DNA of 64,000 nucleotides. Origin: Argentina anserina. Its lineage: Eukaryota; Streptophyta; Magnoliopsida; Rosales; Rosaceae. Location: assembly GCF_933775445.1 (NCBI RefSeq), contig NC_065878.1, positions 22,456,395-22,520,394 on the forward strand. Reading direction: 5' to 3'. This document shows positions 1 to 13,400 of the stretch, piece after piece. Numbering within the stretch: the stretch's first letter is position 1; each line of letters begins with the position of its first letter. The notes beneath the pieces were generated by a model. It was not told the origin of the DNA, searched no databases, and worked only from the letters and a program-made list of their open reading frames with translations. The translations under genes were made by a program, and so were the position numbers.

Positions 1-1425
1 TGAAGTTACATCATCACAATAAAGATACACAATTAATTAATTTCCAAAAAATAAAAATTGGGATTGAAGACAAGAAATTGCAATGGTCATATTTTTCGAT
101 GCTTCGTGAAATTAATTTATCACATGAATAAGGTTGTCCATTTTCATACGATGCTCATAAAATTTCATCATCATGGCTATGTTAATTTCATATAACATGC
201 TAAATAAAATAATTATAAAAATTATATAGATTTAGCATGTGTAACAAGTAGAGCATAATTTAACATGGTCAATTAATTTGCAAAACTTAGGCAATTATCG
301 TACTCACAATACATGTCATAGACCATGTACAAATATAATGCTTAAAAAATGTAAATCATAGCATTCTGATATAAATACATGCTAAGCAATCAAATTTTGA
401 TAATAAACATAGCATATAACATGCACAATATTCATACAGTATTTTGCTCACATAACATATATAATTTCATTTATATGAATCAAATTTAATAAAAGCAGCA
501 ACTTTAGTTTAGATCTTACTTGCAAGTTTATTTAATAAACTGCATATTAAACGATTATTGATCTCATGATTTCATGTTCTTTTCACGTGTTTATTGATAA
601 ATCACATACAAAAATGACGACATATATATAATTAGCCACTTTTAAATCTATATATATTTAATTTAATTTACCATAAATAGTAAATCTTATTAGTGTAAAA
701 AATTAATTTATAAATAGTAAACAAGGATTAACCGTTTGGTAAATTCAAGAGTTATCTTTAAATTTTGACTGACAGGGATAAATTCTGATTTACCATGGGT
801 AATTTTTTTTCAAGGTCGGGTCGAGCAGATCCGGTCGGGGGTTACCGGGTCGAGGTTGCATTGTATCAGGTCTGACAACGGTCAAGCAAAACTACAGCTG
901 CCGATCTGGGCTGGAACACGACCGTTTTAAAGCGTCGATCTGGGCAAAAGGCGGTCGGTGGCGATATGAGAAGCTCGGATTGGGGACAGTGTCAACGAAC
1001 TTCGGTTCCATTCTGCCACCATGTCAACTATTTGGAATTGAGCAAGTGCTTCGTCGAGGGTCGACGATTTGGGCTTGAGGAGACAGCGACGAGGCACCGG
1101 GTTTCAATACCTGGATTGGGGACACGGAGGAGCATTAGAGATTGTTGTGCACGGAGGCTGCCGACGTCGACCTTTACTGTTCCGAGGAGAAGAAAAGTGC
1201 TCAGAGCAAATTTCTGGGTGCCTACAATATGGGTCGTTGATCCTGTTGATTTGGATCGCCAATCTATGTCAACTTGGATCATCGAGTGGCGCGTCGACTA
1301 GGTCGAGCACAACCACCGATTGATCATTAGCTAGCGGTGGCTGGAAAACAAATTAGGGTTCTATTTTTTTTAAATTTTTATGGGAAAATGGAAAACTCAG
1401 TTGTAGACAAAGTGCTGATAACGTG
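1..1425. other. Intergenic DNA, no gene recognised
   Basis: The first 800 bases are strongly AT-rich and hold no convincing coding frame. From about 810 to 1320 the base composition turns GC-rich and several overlapping short frames open on both strands, but none matches a family I know. On the minus strand this block reads as the part just inside a probable LTR (next entry), so it may be the untranslated leader or a decayed gag region of a retroelement. Confidence 0.5.
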
Positions 1426-1636
1426 TTCTAGGAAAAATAAAATTGATATACTCATCTCATTGATAATCCACTTTATATAGGAGCCAAGATTACAATAGAA
1501 GTAAATGGTAATTACAATGATAATTAATAGTACATAATTGCTGATTGACCTGTTACGCCCGTTGACCGTAAACGTCATTAACTTGTTCCGTCATTTATTA
1601 TAACGAATGCACACTAATTGTGTTTTTCCTTCAACA
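1426..1636 (-). mobile_element. Possible LTR of a minus-strand retrotransposon remnant
   Basis: Read on the minus strand, the segment begins TGTTGAAGG (right edge near 1636) and ends next to an ACACGTTATCAGCAC-like stretch (about 1413-1427), a junction I associate with plant LTR ends. A GC-rich leader-like block follows at 810-1410. I found no second LTR, no polypurine tract and no pol frame in the window, so this is at most a truncated element. The boundaries are approximate. Confidence 0.3.
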
Positions 1637-2275
1637 CATAGTTTTATTTCTTGGACTTGTCTATTTTTCTATGTTTGATTTATTCTATATTTGTACGTGA
1701 GAGAATGAAAAGTTGTATACTTACAAAATATATACAAAACTCATTACCTACAAAACAGATGTCTACTCTGCATTACCTACAAAACAAATGTTTACTCTGC
1801 ATATACTTATTAAACATATTAAACACCTCAAATGTGATTCTATTGTTCAGGAATAAAAACTATCTACCACCGCAATAGAAGCAACACTCAACACACACTC
1901 CATAGATTCAAGACTTCACATCCTTTATACCAACTAAACAGAACAAACTAAGCTAACCAAAAAAAAAACCTAAAAACACCACACAAAACAAAACATTAAC
2001 CCAACAGTTCACTAAAGTACCTCATCAATGGCTAACAATTATGAATTCATTTATGTAGAATTAAGAACTTAATACAAACACAGGTACTTATCATAGTGCT
2101 CACAAAATAAAACCTGACACTGACGAAATCCCAGCCTTACATAAGAAATGATGAACACATCTACAAGTGAACAAACAAATGTAACTTAATCGAAAGAAAT
2201 ATACAAATAACTAATTCAATGTTCTTGTTCTTGTTGTCAAACAATTTGTGCACCTGAATTTAGTTCAATTTAGCT
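1637..2275. other. Intergenic DNA / remorin 3' flank
   Basis: AT-rich sequence with no supported gene. The last 200 bases or so probably include the 3' untranslated region of the remorin gene, which ends at 2276 on the minus strand. Confidence 0.45.
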
Positions 2276-3763
2276 TCAAAAAATTCCAAGGAGCTTCTTA
2301 GGAGCTTTTCCGGTGGCACGGCATTTAGTAGCAGTTTCCTCTGCCTTGAGAAGATCTTCGGCACGCTTAGCTTCAATCACCGCCCTCTTTTCATCTGCAG
2401 CCTTGTGGATCAAAGCAATCTTGTTCTTCATCTGCTCCACATACTCTGCCTTCTTCTTCTCCAATTTTTCCTGCTCATTGTAAAAAAGATGTTTGAGCTA
2501 AAATGCTCGGACAGGAAATAATTGCCACAATAAGATTACAGGTCAGAACCGTCAGATGAAGCAAATATTTTTACCTCAATCTTTTTTAGCTCAGCCTCCA
2601 CGTTTGCCTTCTTGGTGTTCTCCCATGACCCAACAACAGATAACTTCTTATGAGCTCTATTCACAAACATGGCAACAATACCATAGTTTTTCATTTCAAT
2701 ATAAACTATGCCAAAGAAGAATGATGACAAAGAATGTGTTCAACATGTAATTAGCCATTAACTCTGAAGAATCTTACTTGTTCTCTACTTTTGATTTTTC
2801 ACTTTCTTCCCATGCATTGATAAGTGATATTTTCTTCTCTGTTTCAACTCTTGCAAGCACAGCTTCTGATGAAAAAGGAGAAGACGACGACGACATGATT
2901 AACAAGTTAATTAAACCTACGTATTATACAACTAGCTAGCATGCACGAAAACAATTAAGCAGGGATAATTAGAACCTGGAAATGAAATCAAGCAATCAAA
3001 ACTCACCTCGATCCAAAACCTCCTTGCTTTTCTCTTCTGCTGGTTCACAAGGTTCTATAGGACCATCAAGAAAGTAATGCTTCTATCATACTTTGTCATA
3101 TTAAGGGTTAACAAAGAATGAAAAATATGTAATGGGATTTTTAAAGTTCGAACTTTGCATCAAAGATTTCAAATTCAAATTATGCTCCACAAAAAAGTTC
3201 AAACATAAACATAAGGAACCAAAATTGTTATAAAAAAAAAAAGTAACCATAAAGCAAAATTGTAAGAAAAAAGTACAAAGGAGAATCATTCTTGTCATCT
3301 ACCAATAATTGAACTTAAAAATCAGAAAAAAAACAAACTACAATATCATGCATTCAAATATGTTAGGATCCCATCAACTCGAGGCATGCATCAACTATCA
3401 AAAATACGAAGATTAATCAGAATCCTTGTGGAAGGAGAAAAAATTGTTCAAATCCAAGACTTCTTTCTTCACCAATAACCAAGCAGATAATCAAGTAAAT
3501 CTTTAACAAAAATAAAAGCAAAACCAAAGTGAGAGGAGGATTAATTAAGCAAAAGAAGAATTTATACTCTCAACTATAGCAAGAGCCTTCGACTCATCTG
3601 CAGTCTCAGGCGCCTTCTCTTCTGATTTCTCCATGTACTCCTCTTTCGGAGCTTCGACAACTGCCGGCTTCTCTTCCGATGATGTTGCAGCCGTTGCCGG
3701 AGCTGGAGGAGGATCCGAGGGTGTTTCAGATTCTAGCTTCTTGGGTTCCTCTACCTCTGCCAT
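2276..3763 (-). CDS. Remorin, plasma-membrane nanodomain protein
   Basis: Five exons by my reading: 3763-3568, 3054-3007, 2865-2778, 2656-2575 and 2470-2276. Together they give 202 residues, close to the usual 190-200 for group-1 remorins. The N-terminal 80 residues are acidic and rich in Pro, Ala, Glu and Lys (remorin_N type). The remainder is the remorin_C coiled-coil region: it has the RVETEKK and INAWEESEK motifs, the GSWENTKKANVEAELKKIE core, and a C-terminal tail ending KKLLGIF that contains the conserved cysteine and hydrophobic membrane anchor. Remorins sit on the cytosolic face of the plasma membrane in sterol-rich nanodomains and affect plasmodesmata, symbiosis and virus movement. 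The start is the first ATG of the acidic N terminus (MAEVEEPKK). Family assignment is firm; exact splice sites are inferred. Confidence 0.93.
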
Positions 3764-5815
3764 GTTTGTAATTCAAGCTAGCTTTAGACGGAATTGAAGG
3801 ATGAGAAAGAAACAACCTAGGAAGCTTTGAAAAGGGAATGAGTTGAGCTCACATGTACTGTAGTGTTGAGTAAGAAGGATATAGAAGCAAAAGCAACAGA
3901 GAGAGATCGATTGAGATTATGTACAGGTAACAATAGTTGGAGGAATGTAACAGGTTCTATGAAAACAAAACCCCATTAATAGCTGGACGAAAGCTACAAG
4001 TGGCCTATTATGAGTTGGCATACTTTTTAAGCAAGAAACAATATATGGAGTGTGATCAATTTTCCTATATAGAAAGCAAGTAGATTATACTTATCATACA
4101 TCAGAAATTGTTGTTTCTAAAGTAATAGATGAGTATGTTGGCCAAAAGCAGAAGGAGTTGATGTGTATCAAGAAAACGAGAAGGGCTTGTACTGAAATAA
4201 GAAATATATGACCTAGTGAAACACGTAATGATTTTTCAAAAGAATTACATGTATCCAATAATGAAAATAAAATATTATGTGATAGTAACTCTTGCCCCTT
4301 ATTGGTGCCACCTTGTAGTCTACCGTATAAGCTGGAACAATCGTGAATCGTTTATTAAGTGTTCAAATAACTTCGGATTAACAAAACAGTAAACATATTA
4401 AGCGAGTGATTCAACAATATTAATTTGAGGTGCATTATTAATCAATTGATGATGTTTCTATCTATTTTCCATGAAAAATAAAAATACTCTTAATCTTGGC
4501 TAATTGCCTTAACAATTAGGCTTAATTTTTTCATTTTAAAAGGAATGTAAATGATTTAGACCTATTTAGAGACACGATACGAGTAACTTCCATATAAAGA
4601 AATGAACAATCCAGTAGTTTCCATGTATAGAAATACGCAATTACTTTTACAGCCAAGAGATATGAGGTCAGCACAGCTCATCATATCAAGATTCTACTCT
4701 GGCTTCGTATTAGTGACGGAATCTCTGTGGGTCACGTTGTCACCTTTCAAAGGTGCCACGTTACGCTCCTCTCGACTCCATGAGAAAATGTTAATGATAA
4801 AATCGAATATAAAAGCCCTTCATTTCCAGATATTATCGAATTTGCCATCAATTTGATCCGGAAGACATCGACCGGAAGAAGTGTTAATGGTGTCTTCGTA
4901 AATAAATTCAACAGTCTGGATGTTAAACTAGTTCATATTATCCAAGGAAAAACGATAACGACAGTGCCACGTTTGGTGGTTAACGATTACGGCGCAAGTG
5001 AGATTCACGTGACGTCCTTTCCTTGGCATCCCAGTCAGCCACAAACGCCGTTGAACGGGAACGTCTGTATAAGAATCAGATTAATGAAAATTTAGGTTTA
5101 AGAAGGAACATTTGAACCATCTAGTATTAAGATGATCAATCTGAAATTTAATTTGTCTACATATAAGGTAGAGATTACATATCTCGATCAATTCGACTTT
5201 GGTCATCATGTAGAATCCTTTTGATGGTCCGGCTGTTTCTACGAACTAATTTTAAGAACCGGGTTTGCTTCAGTAGCTAGCCATGACTTACCATCATGCA
5301 TATATATATATGATAGATAATGTGGTATGTGATGATTGATACAAACATGCAAAAGGTTCCCCAGAAAGATAAATGAGGTAGAGTGATGAAGACCGGTGGT
5401 AGACCATGAAGTAGTTGATCGATAAACTTGATGGTATACCTAAACATTGTCCATCACCAAATAAAAATTTAAACAAGTGGCCATTGTGCACTAAGAAAGA
5501 ACTCACAGTTGAATTGAAGACTTCAATTCTGCAATGGAGATCTATATCGAGAATCTACTAGAGCATAGAATCGATTTATCTCTACAGAATTCGATCTAAT
5601 CTACCATCCTTACATAAATGGTTAATGCACTATTAATATACGCAACATAAATTCTCTACTTCGAATAAAAGCTGATCGACTAATCTTATGTATAGAAGTA
5701 GGACGTACTACACATCAATGACATAACGAAGATGATTGATCTCCATGCTTTATTGGTTCAGGGCTTCAAGCCAATTAAGTATGGCGAAGACGTAGATATC
5801 ATGTAGCACTGTAGT
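3764..5815. other. Intergenic region between remorin and cytochrome b561
   Basis: The first 150-200 bases are the remorin 5' untranslated region and promoter. Two short open frames on the plus strand (4602-4856, 4853-5095) show no recognisable domain and no splice context, so I do not call them genes. The final 50-100 bases belong to the cytochrome b561 3' flank. Confidence 0.5.
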
Positions 5816-8230
5816 TCATATTTCTGAGTAGCTGTGGTCGTCTTCTACAGGAGCTTGAGAAATGACAGAGAATATAACGAACACCCCAAACACGATCGTG
5901 ACGAGAGCTGTGAAGTTGACAAGAAATGCCTCACTTCCAAACTTTTCAAGTCCTGAGCTCTCCAGGAATGTGAGCTTCTCCAAGAACCCCAAGGTAGCAT
6001 TGCCTACGGCTAAAACGTATATGAGAAGCCCTAGTATCACATGCCATGGAATTGAGTCACTTCTTAGTCCCGGACTTCCTTTTGGGTAGAAGAATACCAA
6101 GAACCCATATATCCACTGCCCAGCCACAAATTCACACAATTAGCTAGGTATCGAACTAATGGTATATCATCAAAACCCTATTTTCCTATGTGTACTTTCT
6201 TGCGGATGGATATCTACTTATTCATTGTCGATAGAATGATTCTATATCTACCATCTAACTTCTATACATGAGCGTGCGCTTTTGATAACTGTTGAGATTG
6301 AAAAATAATGTCGATATGATTTGCAGATTTAATTTAATGCGCAACTACGTTTGCTGTCAATGTATAACACTATTATGACCCTAAAACAGATTTGATCATT
6401 GACGGGGATCAAAAACTACAAACTTGAGGGTTGGGATGTCAAGCTCTCATCTGTTAGCAATTTGAGTACACATTTTCAATATCGACCGGTAGCTAACCCT
6501 TACCCCTGTACGTGGTCCATCACGTACTGAGGCACGTACGTGTTGATTTACGAAACTGAGAAATGTATATATACTCAGATTACTATAAAGAGTATTTTCT
6601 GCATAGGACATTTTAGTATTCATACGTATACAGCTTAGCTTATCTAAAGTGGAATAGAGGATTAGATAGATACCTGAATACCATAGAGAGAAATAACCCC
6701 GATGCCAATCCAGGAGTGCAGACTGTAGAGATTGGCAATTCCAGACTCATTGTGGTTCTTGAATGCAGCACAAATGCCGACTATGCCGAGTGCTAATGCA
6801 ATGGCATGAAGAACCAGGTGCACTAATTTCTTCACTTCTTTCCTTAAAGGAAGTGACTTATAACTAATAATGGCTGCGAAAACAAATTAAAATCGATTCA
6901 TTATGAATTATATATGCTAGATAGGGAACTATGTAATCCACTATGTAAAGACGCAAAACTTGTTTGAGCTACGTACCTTCTCCTCCAAGGATAATTAATC
7001 CTAATACCATGAGAAAGGGATGGAGCTGTAATTTGAAGGAAGAGTAATTAAATATCAGAATGATAAAACACATCACGAAACACACACGCACGCACATATA
7101 CATAGTTACTGAAAATCATCTTGCCTAGCATTTAGGAAAATTTCTGCTTGTAGTTTGTATCGTATATGGCCAAGAATTATCCTAGCGGTTAGGTAAGTTT
7201 CACAAACAAAACAAATGAGCTCAAAGAAAAGGACACTGGCACGTATGGCCAATTAATATATTGACAGCTACAATTTTAGATAACACCAAACCCTAATCAC
7301 TTCATTCATCTGGTAGAGGACTATAACACGTGGTGCACTGATTTACCAAAGCATTCAGAATGTGTTTATTTTCTTTTCAAAGGAAAATAATATAATTAGA
7401 TGACATATTTCATGGCGAACGTTCTTCCCAACCCTAGATGTTTCAAGGAGAAATAATAGAATATTCTACGCACAAAACAAATTAAGAATGGAACCCCTAA
7501 AGAAAGAAAAGGTTCAAATAGAATACTGTAATCAGGTAGAAAATGTTAAGTAATCTGCGTTAGAAGGGTAGGTCATAGCTGAATGTGCGAAAGGTAGCTT
7601 AGCAACGTGTAAAAGAACTACTAAAACCTTAAACACGAAGCTGAGCCAGCTAGGGTCCGCGCAGAATCATCAGTTTAACTGTTTCAACCCTAAGGCATGA
7701 GCTAAACACGAGCCTGCTTGTGTCAACCACACATACAATCAATCATGTTCTACAATGCCCTTGTTATATAAATACACCTCCTTCATGAAAAGAAATCGAA
7801 GAAGGGTCAAAGAAGGTAGGTAAAATAAAAAAATTCATCCATAATTCCAAAATACTAATTTACAGAACACCCAGAAAAAAAAAGGAAAAAAGGAATGAAA
7901 GGGTATTAGATACCATATGATGGATTCTTGAGGATGAAGACATATGCTATAGAGTCTATCGCAGTTGGAGTATTAAAAGAAGCCGAAGACATTTTCCACG
8001 GTAACAAAACAGTTGCCGAAGAAGAAGAAGAACCCAGAAAAACAGAAAGAGAGAAACACAGCAGAGAGAAAGAGAGGGAGGTCGATCTTACGTTGAAGAT
8101 GAGGTTCTTGTTTGTAGCTTCCCATGCGAAACCACCTCGAAAGTGTAAGGACCAAACCAGAACCAACACCAAAACCGCGACTCCGAGCGCGTGTGCCGCA
8201 AACGTCAATGGAGTCGACGGTACTCCTAAA

Positions 8231-8235
<5 letters not shown>
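5816..8235 (-). CDS. Cytochrome b561, transmembrane ascorbate ferrireductase
   Basis: Four exons: 8235-8092, 7025-6977, 6873-6674 and 6115-5816, giving 230 residues, the usual size of plant CYB561 proteins. The sequence shows about six hydrophobic spans. It has the family's histidines in LHPFLM, LVHLVLHAIAL, LYSLHSWIG and SIPWHVILG, which bind the two haems b, and the KSLPLRKEVKK loop associated with ascorbate binding. The protein moves electrons from cytosolic ascorbate across the tonoplast or plasma membrane to monodehydroascorbate or ferric chelates. The start MALGVPSTP is supported by an immediately following membrane span. A long GA repeat directly abuts the ATG (separate entry). The first intron is about 1.07 kb. 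Family assignment is firm; the organelle is not shown by the sequence. Confidence 0.95.

Positions 8236-8268
<33 letters not shown>
8235..8268. repeat. (TC)n/(GA)n microsatellite touching a start codon
   Basis: An uninterrupted CT/TC run of 17 units on the plus strand, i.e. GA on the transcribed strand. It ends exactly at the ATG of the cytochrome b561 gene, so it forms the last part of its 5' untranslated region. Confidence 0.95.
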
Positions 8269-8271
<3 letters not shown>

Positions 8272-9486
8272 GAGTCTCTTCTGTTTATGTTCTCCTTGAT
8301 ACTTGATAGTTTATTGGATCTAGGAAAATGAAATTTAAGCCCTTACCGTACAAGAAACGGCGTGTCGTATTCCAACTTGAAGTACCTGTGATTGATGCCA
8401 CGTGGGTGTTGTTGATAAGGAGGAGTCTCTACCGTGTACCGAACGGCGTGTCGTATTGCTTGTACAGCCTTTTTAACCATGGCACATCCTGTGCTAGAAT
8501 TCCCAAGGTCTGTACGTTGAGCTTAAGAGGCAACTTTAAATCGTTTGATCAAACGCCCAAGTTACACATTGCAGTTTTCATGTAAATTTGGAGGGAGTTA
8601 AACAGAACTTAAACTAGACTCGTATGCATTCGGAAGGCTAGGGCTCCCTAACCTCCCTTCAAATTTGTGAGGCTGTGTTTGAATTTTGTAGATGCTAGAT
8701 TGTACATAGAAATCGTTTAGTCGTTGAATATTGTAGATACTAGAAGTCGACTTCTATATATGCATCCGACTTCTGTGCCAATATACAACTAATGCGCTAC
8801 GATGCATAGAAGTACTACTCGACAAAATAACGGGTTCGAATTTATCCATTGTATAAGTTGTATGTGATCAGTTTAAAGTTAAACCTCCATTGTGTTCTCT
8901 TCGTGGACCTGCGTGACAGTGGCACTCTCGTTACAGCTATGAAAGGATCAACAAGTCTCATGCATGCATATTGTAAAGAATCTGTTGTTAAAATCATTCT
9001 AGGTTCGTACTTAATCACTTAATTGGCATTCCTTGATACAAGAGTGATATTAAGAACTGGTTTGAAAATATTTGTGACAAATTGGAGGCTTGTGGATGAT
9101 ATATATTCCTTATTAGGTGTCCAATAAGATTTCCCTTGTTAATTTTCCATCTAGCTAGTGAATCAAGAGCTAGTCCCTCTTACCTATCTCGTGGGTGGCT
9201 GTTATATATTAATCGGACGGCTGGTTGTATTTATGCGTGAACCCTAATTCATTTGATTTTCACCTTTGGTAATACTCCAATTCTTTAACCCTATTCCGCA
9301 ACATGTTTTTCGACTCCAAGATTTCTGTAAGGCTCATAACTTTGATCTACACTCTTCTCTTCTAATAGGTACGGTCTTCCATTCGTATCAGATATGCTTG
9401 TTTTAGGTTGTCCATAATTCTGAAAGGTAATACCCTATCACGTTATTTTGATAGTTTCAATTTGTTCAACTGTTCTCTATTCTGCA
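8269..9486. other. Intergenic DNA upstream of the F-box pseudogene
   Basis: No gene is supported. The motif ACGGCGTGTCGTATT occurs twice about 85 bases apart, near 8357 and 8442, and is probably a small repeat remnant. The rest is AT-rich, with the cytochrome b561 promoter at the left end. Confidence 0.4.
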
Positions 9487-10174
9487 ATGGCGGGAATAGA
9501 CCTACCGGAAGATATTATAGAGAAAATTTTCTCTAGGTTACCGGTCAAGTCCCTCATCCGATTGACTTGTGTCTCTAAGAAGTATCAAAACCTCATTTTG
9601 AAAGACCCGAATTTCGCCAAAACCCAATTTAAGTTGGCCTCGGGACACAGACTACTCATACGTGAACTGGGATCCCTAGACTTGGATATTCCCTCGTTTG
9701 ACGACATAGGAAAGCCGAATTTCCGATTCCTGCCACCAGGCAGCTAGTGATAAAGTTCCCCGGTCGCTGGGCTCTTGCAATGGCTTGATGTTCGTACGTG
9801 GTGTTTGGGGGGACGAATTATTCTTGTGCAACCCGCCAACCCATCAACTGGCTTGTTTAAGAAGTTCCGTCCGAGAGTTTCGACTACGGGGACTACCATG
9901 CTTTTGCCGGGGACTGTCGTGGCGTTGGATACTTGTCCGCCACGGACGACTATAAAGTTGCTGTAAACCACACTGTAATAGACAATGAGACGTATGTAAT
10001 TGCGGCACGTTGGGTTCTGATATTCTCCTTGAGAGCTAGGGTTTGGAAAAAGAATGGAAAAACCTGGCGACGATTGATTGAAGGTGAGGGGACTCTCTCG
10101 AATAAGGCACTGCATTGGCTACACCAGCTGGCTCATAAAATGGTTGTCTTTGATTTGGCCGAAGAGGAGTTCAC

Positions 10175-10179
10175 AAGTC
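10175..10179. repeat. Left target-site duplication of the copia element
   Basis: AAGTC lies just left of the element and AAGGC (14751-14755) just right of it. They differ at one base. Removing the element and one copy restores a continuous F-box gene reading frame, which fixes the insertion point. Confidence 0.75.
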
Positions 10180-10384
10180 AGTTAAAACAGGTATGAACAA
10201 TTCTTGTATTAATTGTTTGATATTGATATATGATCTTGATACAATTCTAGCTATTTATAAGAACTGAATTAGACAATGACATTGTTGTTAGCACTATCTC
10301 TAATGATGAATCTAGTTGTTCTACCACCATGTTTGTTGCTTTACACAGCTCACACACATGCTACAGCTCACACACATGCTAACA
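10180..10384 (-). repeat. 3' LTR of the copia element (205 bp)
   Basis: Aligns along its whole length with 14577-14750. Compared with the other LTR it has three substitutions, a 13-bp extra segment near 10227-10240, and an 18-bp tandem duplication at its transcription-start edge (CAGCTCACACACATGCTA repeated). In transcription sense it starts TGTTAG and is preceded by a purine tract. Confidence 0.93.
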
Positions 10385-10398
10385 CTCCCCCTCAAGTT
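10385..10398 (-). promoter_or_regulatory. Polypurine tract of the copia element
   Basis: Minus-strand sequence TAACTTGAGGGGGAG lies immediately before the TGTTAG start of the 3' LTR, the expected position of the plus-strand primer for reverse transcription. Confidence 0.85.
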
Positions 10399-10460
10399 AG
10401 CGCATACACATTAACCATGCTCAACTTGCAAAGTGAGTCATAAAAAACCTTCTTGGACAC

Positions 10461-13400
10461 TCATTTGGTGAGTATATCTGCAAGTTGCTCTTCTGTAGGA
10501 ACAAATGAAAAGCAAATGATCTTAGCGTCTAACTTCTCTTTTATAAAGTGACGATCAACCTCTACATGTTTTGTACGATCATGCTGCACATGATTTTGTG
10601 AAATATCAATAGCTGCTTTGTTGTCACAGTACAGCTGTATAGCACAATTAGGTTTAACACCCAAATCTTGTAGTAAATTCCTAAGCCATAACAACTCGCA
10701 CACTCCTTGAGCCATACCTCTGTATTCTGCTTCAGCACTAGATCGAGTTACCACATTTTGTTTTTTACTCTCCACGTAACAAGATTACCTCCAACAAAGG
10801 TAAAATACCCTGATGTGGACCTGCGATCTGTAATATTTCCAGCCCAGTCTGCATCTGTAAAACCACATACCTCAAGGATATTGTTGTGATTAGAAAACAT
10901 TACTCCTCTCCCCGGGGCTGACTTCAAGTACCTTAAGATCTTTACAACAGCATCCATGTGGTCCTCACTGGGATTATGCATGAACTGACTTACTACACTT
11001 ACTGCATACGCAACATCTGGTCTGGTATGTGATAGATAAATCAGGCGTCCAACTAACCTCTGATAACGAGGTTTGTCAGTATGGATTTGATCTGGATACT
11101 CTGCTAACTGATGGTTCTGCTCAATAGGAGTATCAATTGGAGTGCAATCCAACATACCTGTCTCTATTAGTAGATCAAGAATGTACTTCCTCTGACAAAG
11201 ATAGATACCATCACTCCCCCTGACTACCTCAATGCCCTAAAAGTACTTGAGTGTACCTAGGTCTTTCATCTCAAACTCTATGGCTAGTTGATTCTGTAAT
11301 CTATCCATCTCAATAGTATCATTACCAGTAACTATCATATCATCAACATATATAATTAGGGCTACTACATTCCCTTGCTGATGCTTGAGAAACATGGTAT
11401 GATCTGAATTACTTTGTTTGTAACCAATCTTCCGCATGAACTGTAAGAACTTCCCAAACCAAGCACGAGTGACTGTTTGAGGCCATATAAAAACTTTGTC
11501 AATTTGCACACAAAATCACCAGAAGAGGTAGTTACATACCCTGGAGGAAGACTCATATACACCTCTTCAGCTAACTCGCCATGAAGAAATGCATTCTTGA
11601 CGTCAAACTGTGAGAGTGGCCAGTTCAAACTGGCAGCACACGAAAGGAGATCTCGAACAGTGTTCATCTTTGCGACAGGGGCAAAAGTCTCATCATAATC
11701 AATACCATAGGTTTGAGTAAATCCCTTCGCAACAAGGCGTGTTTTATACCGATTGATTGATCCATCCGCATTATGCTTCACAGTGAACACCCAACAACAC
11801 CCTACAGCTTTCTTGCCATGTGGTGGGGGCACAAGTTCCCATGTATCATTCTTCTGTAATGCCTCCATCTCTTCCTCCATTGCTTTCCTCCACTTTGGAT
11901 CTCCCAATGCATCATGCACTTTGTTAGGTACTGATACAACAGATATTTGATTCACAAAAGATTCATATGACTTTGATAATCTCTTAGTGGACATATAGTT
12001 GGCTACTGGATATTTGGATTTGGTATGTAAACTTGGTTCATATCTTTTTGGGGGTTGACCTCTAGTAGACCTGTTTGGTAACTCATATTGCCTACTATCA
12101 GACTCACAACTAGTACCAGTGGATGGACATACCTCAGATGAGTGACCAGCTTCTACTACTGGGGTCCTAGTATCAACCTCAGAATGAGCTTCTGCTACTG
12201 GAGTCAAAGTATCTCCAACAATGTTTTTACCTGATTCCTCCTTCTCACTATGATACAACTCTTCAAAGAATGAATTCTCCCCCTGAAGAGCTGTATCAGA
12301 AGAGGTAAAATAGCTCATATCCTCAAAGAAAGTGACATCCATAGTCACATAGTACTTTTTGGTGGGTGGATGATAACACTTGTATCCCTTCTGACTGCTT
12401 CCATAACCAACAAGCACGCACTTGATCGCCCGAGGATCCAACTTAGACTTTTGCTGACTTTTAGGAACATGAACAAAAGCCACGCAACCAAAAACACGGG
12501 CATGTATATTGTGAAAAGAAGGAATGAGAACATGAGATGCAAGAACCTGAACAGGGATTTTTCCTTGAAGGACACTGGATGAGAGACGATTGATAAGGTA
12601 AGATGAAGCCTCTACAGCATCACCAGAAAGATATTTAGGCACATGAGCACTAAAAAGAATGGAACGAGCCATTTCAAGAATATGACGATTTTTCCTTTCA
12701 GATACCCCATTTTGTTATGGTGTTCGTGGACATGTGGTTTGATGAACAATCCCATGATTTTTACAAAATTGTTGGAAGACACGGTTGACATACTCCCCCC
12801 CCCCATTATCCGAACGAAGAACTCTAATGGTGCTATTATACTGGGTTTGGACATGAGTATGAAAAGCTTGGAAAGCAGGAAAGACCTCATCTTTGGTCTG
12901 AAGAAGAACAATCCAAGACACTCTAGTGCAATCATCAATAAACGACACGTAGTACCTCATACCCATGGTTGTAGGCTCTTTTGAAGGTCCCCAAACATCC
13001 GAATGAATTAATTCAAAAGGGATATGACTCTTAGAAATACTTGGAGAATATGTAGAACGATGACTCTTAGCAAGTACACATGTTTCACAATGCAAAAAGG
13101 ACACCAATAAATAGGGAAGGCATGCCTTTTTTCATAACATGGAAAGATGAATGCCCCAATCGGCGATGTCACAACCAAATTTCACTTAGCTGATTAGAAC
13201 TTGCAGTCAAGGCAGTGCATAGTTGAGCTCCTGGTTTAGCTCCTGCATATGTCTGATCCAAGTGAAACAATCTGCCCCTCAAATCCCCTCGACCGATTAT
13301 CTCCCTGGTGAGAAGATCTTGGAAAATCACATACATGGGAAAAAATGTTACAGAACACCGAGACTCAGTGGTCAACTGGGGAACAAATAACAAGTGATGT

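Noticed and set aside
4602..5095. Two overlapping plus-strand frames
   Set aside because: No domain, no splice partners, AT-rich composition like the surrounding intergenic DNA.
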